This document shows positions 59,159-64,000 of a DNA stretch of 64,000 nucleotides, piece after piece (positions within the stretch are counted from its first letter, which is position 1; each line of letters begins with the position of its first letter). Below the pieces are notes generated by a model. The model worked only from the letters and a program-made list of their open reading frames with translations, searched no databases and was not told the origin of the DNA. Made by a program: the position numbers and the translations under genes. This stretch comes from Aeromonas veronii (lineage in GTDB: Bacteria > Pseudomonadota > Gammaproteobacteria > Enterobacterales > Aeromonadaceae): the NCBI RefSeq assembly GCF_040215105.1, contig NZ_CP157875.1, positions 2,781,501 through 2,845,500 of the forward strand, given 5' to 3'.

Positions 59159-59857
59159 TTAATCATCCAAATTCAGCACTGGCCGAGCCAATCGCCCCGA
59201 AGTCATGCGATTGCGTAAATCATTCCATAATCCCAAGCGTGACGACTGTCCGGTCAATTCCCCTTGTCCACGCGCCTTCATCAACCACAAGTGACTACCG
59301 TTAAAGCTGTAAATGGGCAGCAGATCCGCCCGTTGACTGGCCGGTCGAATGGCGCCGACCAGATTGTCCAAAATCAATGGCACGGAGGCGGGCGTCTCAT
59401 AATACGCAACCACCATATGAAACTGGTTATAATCCAATGCCTTGACATATACCATTCGCATTTTTTCATCCGGGATGCCAAGCTCCAGCAGCGTAAAATA
59501 TTTGGAAATGCTGAAGTCTTCACAATCTCCGCCGGCAGCCCCCAAAAATTCCAACGGGGTCGCCCAATAATCTTTCTTGTGCCACAGCTTGATGTCGTCG
59601 ATGAAGCGCATCTGATTGAAGAACTGGTTCACCTTCTCCAGTTTCTGCCGATCCGACAGGCCCGCATCCCGATTCTGCATGGCCAGGGTGCGCCAACCGG
59701 TCACCCGCTTGCCTGCCCTCACGCCATAGGTCTCTTCCGCACGCTTGACCAGTTTGAGATCTTCCGATGAGAGAGGCTGGCTGGCATTGAGCAGCAAGGG
59801 GAGCGACAGCAGGCACAACCAGAGCATCGAACGAGAACCACGCAGAGACAGACGCAT
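59159..59857 (-). CDS. lapG: LapG-like periplasmic cysteine protease
   Basis: A transglutaminase-like cysteine protease (BTLCP family), about 232 aa, that cleaves LapA-type adhesins after a di-alanine motif to release them. The catalytic Cys is in GGDCEDFSISKYF, His in QFHMVVAYY and Asp in LILDNLVG. The start at 59857 (MRLSLRGSRSMLWLC) is preferred, because AGGTGGGGA precedes it and it gives a normal signal peptide; a GTG at 59911 after GGGGAA is a possible alternative with 18 more residues. Together with lapD downstream it forms the control module of the adhesin. Confidence 0.93.
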   Translation of the reverse strand: MRLSLRGSRSMLWLCLLSLPLLLNASQPLSSEDLKLVKRAEETYGVRAGKRVTGWRTLAMQNRDAGLSDRQKLEKVNQFFNQMRFIDDIKLWHKKDYWATPLEFLGAAGGDCEDFSISKYFTLLELGIPDEKMRMVYVKALDYNQFHMVVAYYETPASVPLILDNLVGAIRPASQRADLLPIYSFNGSHLWLMKARGQGELTGQSSRLGLWNDLRNRMTSGRLARPVLNLDD

Positions 59858-59964
59858 AAGCCGTCCCCACCTGGTCATCCCGTTGCTGCTTGCTTTGTAG
59901 CCGAACGTCACATTCTTCCCCTGCGGCAGTGCATCAAAACGTCCCGTGAGACAACAACATAAAA

Positions 59965-59990
59965 GAATGACTGCAGCGAGCTGCAGCCAT
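59965..59990 (-). terminator. possible terminator or attenuator after lapE
   Basis: On the minus strand GGCTGCAGC-tc-GCTGCAGTC is followed by ATTCTTTTAT. The T-run is imperfect, so partial read-through into lapG is likely. Confidence 0.4.
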
Positions 59991-60024
59991 TGCTTTGTCT
60001 GAACTCATGTCAACGGGATGGACA

Positions 60025-61356
60025 TCAGTTGTTGTTGGCCTGCCAATCGGCTGGCTGCTGCACGTTCATGGCATTGAGCAGACCCCCGGTGGCGTTGAGG
60101 ATCCGGTAGTCCGCCAGCAAGGAGTCATACTCGGCCGTGATGTAGCTGCGACGCGCTTCGAACAGTTCATTCTCCGTGTTCAGCACGTCCAGCAAGGTCC
60201 GTTGGCCCAGACCAAACTGCTTCTTGTACGCCTGAACGGTGTCATAGCTCGCATCCACGTGTTCCTTGAGGAACACCTTCTGCTTGGCCAGAGACTCTTT
60301 GGCGTTCCAGGCAAGACGGGTACCCTCTTCCACCTGACGGAAGGCATTCAAGTGAATGTCTTTCGCCTGGGAATAGAGCGCCGAGGTGGCTTTGCTTTCC
60401 GCCAGATCGGAGCCACCACGGAACAGGTTGTAGCGCATCCGGACCATGGCGGTCAGGTCGTCGTTACGGCCCTTGACCGCGTCGATATCCTCGTTCCAGT
60501 TCTGATCCACTTCGAATGCCACATTCGGATAGAAGCCGGACTTGGACCCTTCGTGCTGGTATTTCGCCTCTTCGATATCCTGCAGGGATGACAACAGCGT
60601 CGGATGCAGCTCGGTCGCCGTCTTGAGCGCATCTTCAAGGGTCGCCGGGATCAGCTGGCTGTTAGGCGCGGGCTGAACCAGATCCTTGGGTACCTCGTTC
60701 ACGACACGGATGAACTCACTCTCGGCATCCCGATAGTTGTTCTCGGCTGCCGCCTGGTTGGAATAGGCTCGGGCCACACGACCATCGATCTGGGTCTGGT
60801 CTGCGGTCGACCCCAGGCCGGAGTCAGTCCGTTTCTGGATGTCACTGCGGATCTGTTCGTGAGTCTCCAGGTTCTGCTTGGATAGCTCCAGGATCTCCTG
60901 CTGACGCAGCATGTTGAGGTACACCTCTGCCACGCGCAGCGCGGTATTCTCTGCTTCGGAGATCATGGCCAGGCGCTGGGCCTCGGCGGCGGCATCGGTA
61001 CGGGCCACGTTGCTGCTGACGTCAAAGCCGTCGAACAGCATCTGGCGCAGACTGATCCCGGCCTCTTTACGAGTCATGGAATCATCGATGGTCTGCGAGT
61101 TCGCGCCAGCAGCGCGGGTCGAGGGGCTGTCAGTCTTTTCATAACCGACACCGCCACGCAGATCGATGGTGGGATAATAGCCACCTTTGGCTCCATCATG
61201 CTGATACAGTCGTGCCTGATAGAGGTCAAAAGCTTCCTTGATTTTAGGATGGGTGGCCAGTGACTGTGCCACTGACTGCTCCAGCGTTTGAGCCTGGCCA
61301 AGGCCAGGGAACAGCACTGCGCCACTGACCAGCATGGCAACAATCGTCTTCTTCAT
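60025..61356 (-). CDS. lapE: TolC-like outer membrane protein of the Lap exporter
   Basis: A 443-aa outer-membrane channel of the TolC/AggA family. The signal peptide ends near residue 22 (GLGQAQ). Two repeats of long alpha-helical hairpins (HPKIKEAFDLYQARLYQHDGAKGGYYPTID and HPTLLSSLQDIEEAKYQHEGSKSGFYPNV) are typical. Start MKKTIVAMLV at 61356 follows GGAGAT; five upstream codons are not used. It forms the outer part of the type I channel and, by analogy with LapE, holds the N-terminus of the adhesin until LapG cuts. It lies 35 bp downstream of lapC. Confidence 0.93.
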   Translation of the reverse strand: MKKTIVAMLVSGAVLFPGLGQAQTLEQSVAQSLATHPKIKEAFDLYQARLYQHDGAKGGYYPTIDLRGGVGYEKTDSPSTRAAGANSQTIDDSMTRKEAGISLRQMLFDGFDVSSNVARTDAAAEAQRLAMISEAENTALRVAEVYLNMLRQQEILELSKQNLETHEQIRSDIQKRTDSGLGSTADQTQIDGRVARAYSNQAAAENNYRDAESEFIRVVNEVPKDLVQPAPNSQLIPATLEDALKTATELHPTLLSSLQDIEEAKYQHEGSKSGFYPNVAFEVDQNWNEDIDAVKGRNDDLTAMVRMRYNLFRGGSDLAESKATSALYSQAKDIHLNAFRQVEEGTRLAWNAKESLAKQKVFLKEHVDASYDTVQAYKKQFGLGQRTLLDVLNTENELFEARRSYITAEYDSLLADYRILNATGGLLNAMNVQQPADWQANNN

Positions 61357-61391
61357 GGTATCTCCAGTCATGTTGTTTTTAGATTGTTGGC

Positions 61392-62807
61392 TTATCGTTC
61401 TCTCAGTGCCGACTGCTTAGCCCGCAAGATCGGCTTTAGCAAGTAGTCTAAGACACTTTTTTTACCAGTTATGATATCTGCACTGGCTAACATACCGGGG
61501 ATGATGGGAAGTGCGTTAAGCTCATCGCCCAGATAACTCTTCTCGGTTCGGACCCGCACCAGATAGAAGGAGTTGCCCTCCTCATCCTGAATGGAGTCCG
61601 CGCTTATCTGTTCAACCTTGCCATGTAAACCTCCATAAACAGTGAAATCGTACGCCGTTATCTTGACCACGGCCTCGAGCCCGGGACGCAGGAAGGCGAT
61701 GTCCTTCGGCGAGACCTTGGCCTCCACCAGCAGGGTATCTTCCAGCGGTACTATTTCCATCAGATCCATCCCGGGCTGCACGACGCCCCCCAGGGTATTG
61801 ATCTTGAGTTTCTTGATGGTGCCCTTGAGCGGGGCGATGACGCTGGTCCGATCGACCCGGTCACGCAGCCCGACCTGCCCCTCTGAGAGCTGACCCAACT
61901 TGCCCTGACGCTCGTTGAGCTCAGTTTGGGAGTCGGCCCGGAATTTCAGGGCGATATCATTGCGCTTGGAGATGGTTTCACGGAGCACAGAGTTGAGCTT
62001 GGGGATCAGCAGGCGATTGGCTTCCAGCTCCCCTTGCATCTCGTTCACCTGCCGCTCCAGCTTGATAAGCTCCACCTGAGGCACTATCCCCTCTTTCGCG
62101 AGCGGACGGCTGATGTTGAGCTCCTGACGCGCCAGGTCGACGCTGCGGCTCACGGTGCGGATCTTGGCATTGAGCTCTATGGTTTCCTGTTCTTTCTGCT
62201 CTATCTGCTGACCAAGGATATAAAGCTGGTTCTGCAGATTGTTGAGACGATCGTTCTGAACCGACTTCTCCCGGTTCGCATATTCGGCGAACACATTCTC
62301 ATAGCCATCCGGGAAGACGATGGGCTGCTTGTCGATGACCACTTGCTCACGCCAGCCCAGATTCGGCTCATTCTTTACGATCACGCTCTTTATCTCTGCG
62401 CGCAGACGGGCGATATCCCCCTTGAGGGTCACCAGCTCTTGCTCACGCTCCCGAAAATCCGACTTGAAGCGGGTGTCGTCGATGCGCAGCAAAGGCTCCC
62501 CTTTTTCGACGATGTCCCCTTCCTTGACGAAGATCTCCTTGACGATCCCCCCTTCCAGGTTCTGGATGACCTGCAGCTGGCGAGACGGGATCACCTTGCC
62601 TTGGCCCACGGTGACTTCATCGAGCTTCGCCCAGGCGGCCCAGACGATGGCACTCACGAAGAACAGGAAGCAGGCCCACAGCAGAACCCTGGCACGGGTC
62701 GGCGTGGTCAGCAGGACGGCGGCGGCCCCGTCATCCACGAACTCCAGCTGTTCCGGGGAAGGCAGGACGGTGTCGGGGGCCGTTTTCTTGAACCAGTTGT
62801 TAGCCAT
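61392..62807 (-). CDS. lapC: HlyD-family periplasmic adaptor of the Lap exporter
   Basis: A 471-aa membrane-fusion protein. A cytosolic tail is followed by one helix at about residues 41-60 (VLLWACFLFFVSAIVWAAW). A lipoyl-like half (GQGKVIPSRQLQVIQNLEGGIV) precedes a long coiled-coil hairpin (about 125-300), and the second lipoyl half and beta-barrel (IAPLKGTIKKLKINTLGGVV) follow. The C-terminus has the HlyD motif of type I secretion adaptors. Its ATG lies inside the end of the ABC transporter gene, overlapping by 8 bp, so translation is coupled. It links LapB and LapE. Confidence 0.95.
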   Translation of the reverse strand: MANNWFKKTAPDTVLPSPEQLEFVDDGAAAVLLTTPTRARVLLWACFLFFVSAIVWAAWAKLDEVTVGQGKVIPSRQLQVIQNLEGGIVKEIFVKEGDIVEKGEPLLRIDDTRFKSDFREREQELVTLKGDIARLRAEIKSVIVKNEPNLGWREQVVIDKQPIVFPDGYENVFAEYANREKSVQNDRLNNLQNQLYILGQQIEQKEQETIELNAKIRTVSRSVDLARQELNISRPLAKEGIVPQVELIKLERQVNEMQGELEANRLLIPKLNSVLRETISKRNDIALKFRADSQTELNERQGKLGQLSEGQVGLRDRVDRTSVIAPLKGTIKKLKINTLGGVVQPGMDLMEIVPLEDTLLVEAKVSPKDIAFLRPGLEAVVKITAYDFTVYGGLHGKVEQISADSIQDEEGNSFYLVRVRTEKSYLGDELNALPIIPGMLASADIITGKKSVLDYLLKPILRAKQSALRER

Positions 62808-64000
62808 GGGCCGTCTCCTGCACGCGTACCTTGCCTTCCTTCAATTGTTGCAATACCACCTCTTTGGGACCATCGGCCACTATCTGGCCCTGCTCCACCA
62901 CGATCACCCGGGAAGCCACATCCAGCATGGAGGTCTTGTGGGTGATGAGGATCAGCGTGGTTTCGGGCCCGAGCCGCGCCAGTTCCTGCTTCACCAGCAT
63001 CTCGGACTGGTTGTCCATGTTGGAGGTCGGCTCGTCCATCACCAGGATGGGTGGATCATTGAGCAGGGAGCGAGCCAGCAAGATGGCCTGACGCTGGCCA
63101 CCGGAGAGCTGGCGTCCACCTTCACCTATCTGTCTGTCCAGCCCGTTGGGATCCCGGTTGGTGAAATTGGTCACCCCGGCGCGCTTGGCGGCGCGCATCA
63201 CCCGCGCATCATCCACCAGCGGGTTGCCGAGCATGATGTTGTCCCGCACCGAGCCAAAGAAGAGGGTCACGTCCTGGGGCACACAGCCGATATTGCGGCG
63301 GATGGCCGCCGGCGGCAGTTGATCCAGTTCAAAACCATCGAGCCTGACCGAGCCGTCGGTCGGACGATAGAGACCCATCAGCAGCTTCTCCAGCGTGGTC
63401 TTGCCCGCGCCAATACGGCCGATGATGGCCACCTTCTCGCCGGGTTCGATGCGCAGGGAGATGTTGTGCAGGGTGCTGCTCTCCATCCCCGGGTACTTGA
63501 AGGAGACATTCTCGAATTCGATGCGCCCCTGGATCACCGGATGGTGGATGTACTGCTTGCCTTCCTCCTGCTCCCCCGGGGTCATCATGATCTTCTCGAG
63601 GATCTCGAGGGCCGACTTGGCCTGGTTATAGCGCGTGGAGAGCACGGAGAGTTGCACCATGGGCGCGATGGCGCGACTCGACAGCATGACGGCGGCGATC
63701 ATGCCCCCCATGGTCACCAATCCTTCCGAGATCTGATAGACCCCGACGATAACCAGCCCCACGGTCACCACCTGCTGGATGTAACTCGCCAGTGATGACA
63801 TGGAGTTGGTAATACGGCGGGTCTGCACACCCCAGGTGGAGATATGGGATACCGCCTGCTCCCAGCGGTGCTGGAACAGGCTCTCGGCGCCGAAGATCTT
63901 CACGGTCTCAAGGCCTGAGATGCTCTCGATGAGGTTCGCGTTCTTCTGGGAGGCGAGACGGGAGCCTTCCTCAATGGACTGCTTGAGGGGCTCCTGAATA
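62800..64000 (-). CDS. lapB: type I secretion ABC transporter LapB (partial, 5' end outside window)
   Basis: The C-terminal 399 residues or so of an ABC exporter whose frame is open to the window edge. The last helices of the membrane domain (MSSLASYIQQVVTVGLVIVGVY...GGMIAAVMLSSR) are followed by the ATPase: Walker A IGRIGAGKTTLEK, Q-loop CVPQDVT, signature LSGGQRQA and Walker B ILVMDEPTS with the catalytic Glu. The N-terminal part, expected to contain a degenerate C39 peptidase-like domain as in other Lap/RTX exporters, lies outside. It ends with an 8-bp overlap with lapC. Confidence 0.94.
   Translation of the reverse strand, partial: IQEPLKQSIEEGSRLASQKNANLIESISGLETVKIFGAESLFQHRWEQAVSHISTWGVQTRRITNSMSSLASYIQQVVTVGLVIVGVYQISEGLVTMGGMIAAVMLSSRAIAPMVQLSVLSTRYNQAKSALEILEKIMMTPGEQEEGKQYIHHPVIQGRIEFENVSFKYPGMESSTLHNISLRIEPGEKVAIIGRIGAGKTTLEKLLMGLYRPTDGSVRLDGFELDQLPPAAIRRNIGCVPQDVTLFFGSVRDNIMLGNPLVDDARVMRAAKRAGVTNFTNRDPNGLDRQIGEGGRQLSGGQRQAILLARSLLNDPPILVMDEPTSNMDNQSEMLVKQELARLGPETTLILITHKTSMLDVASRVIVVEQGQIVADGPKEVVLQQLKEGKVRVQETAHG

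Noticed and set aside
1..64000. Insertion sequences, prophage genes or an integrated element at tRNA-Ser
   Set aside because: No transposase, integrase or phage structural gene was seen, and no direct repeat of the tRNA 3' end was noticed near 11500.

Overview
The window is chromosomal DNA of a gammaproteobacterium, almost certainly Aeromonas. It is GC-rich. It carries the kexin-like serine protease AspA together with its chaperone gene orf2, a pair best known from Aeromonas. The housekeeping blocks (pdxB-asd-fimV-truA-accD-folC-dedD; tRNA-Ser/yccA/tusE; ppsA/ppsR) keep synteny with Enterobacterales and Vibrionales. Assignment is by reading motifs and recalled family knowledge; no database search was run.

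Layout. (1) 1-4572, minus strand: a catabolic cluster of a quinone oxidoreductase, a TauD-type dioxygenase, a BKACE-type beta-keto acid cleavage enzyme and an MFS transporter. It runs off the left edge into a gene of which only five codons are visible. (2) 4938-10986, plus strand: the 2-methylcitrate operon prpB-prpC-acnD-prpF, which turns propionyl-CoA into pyruvate and succinate. It is divergent from block 1, and the shared intergenic region holds ACGT-nn-ACGT palindromes. (3) 11077-15230: a small lipoprotein, tRNA-Ser(UGA), yccA, yccS and tusE. (4) 15282-24192, minus strand: dedD, folC, accD, truA, fimV, asd, pdxB. (5) 24449-31814: a PAP2 phosphatase, a MetQ-like binding protein, a VOC protein, a lipoprotein, an unusual PTS EIIC-EAL fusion, an isochorismatase-fold hydrolase and modF. 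(6) 32132-34480: aspA and orf2. (7) 34724-38216: ppsA and its regulator ppsR, divergent. (8) 38340-43407: a small membrane protein, aroP, a cupin/CMD pair opposite a LysR regulator, and a SIMPL protein. (9) 43465-64000, minus strand: a complete Lap-type surface adhesion system. It comprises a type I secretion ABC exporter (lapB, cut by the window edge), adaptor lapC, outer-membrane lapE, periplasmic protease lapG, c-di-GMP receptor lapD, the giant adhesin lapA (about 4284 aa) and a small gene of unknown function just downstream.

How it works together. Block 9 should export LapA and hold it at the outer membrane. When c-di-GMP is high, LapD sequesters LapG and the adhesin stays on the surface; when it is low, LapG cuts the N-terminal di-alanine site and releases it. 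A second possible link to c-di-GMP is the EIIC-EAL fusion, which may couple a sugar signal to c-di-GMP breakdown. Blocks 1 and 2 look like a peripheral acid-catabolism cluster feeding propionyl-CoA or acetyl-CoA metabolism. The most unusual structures are the four near-identical 759-bp tandem repeats and two vWA domains in lapA, two LapG-type sites in its linker, the EIIC-EAL fusion, and the palindromes between blocks 1 and 2.
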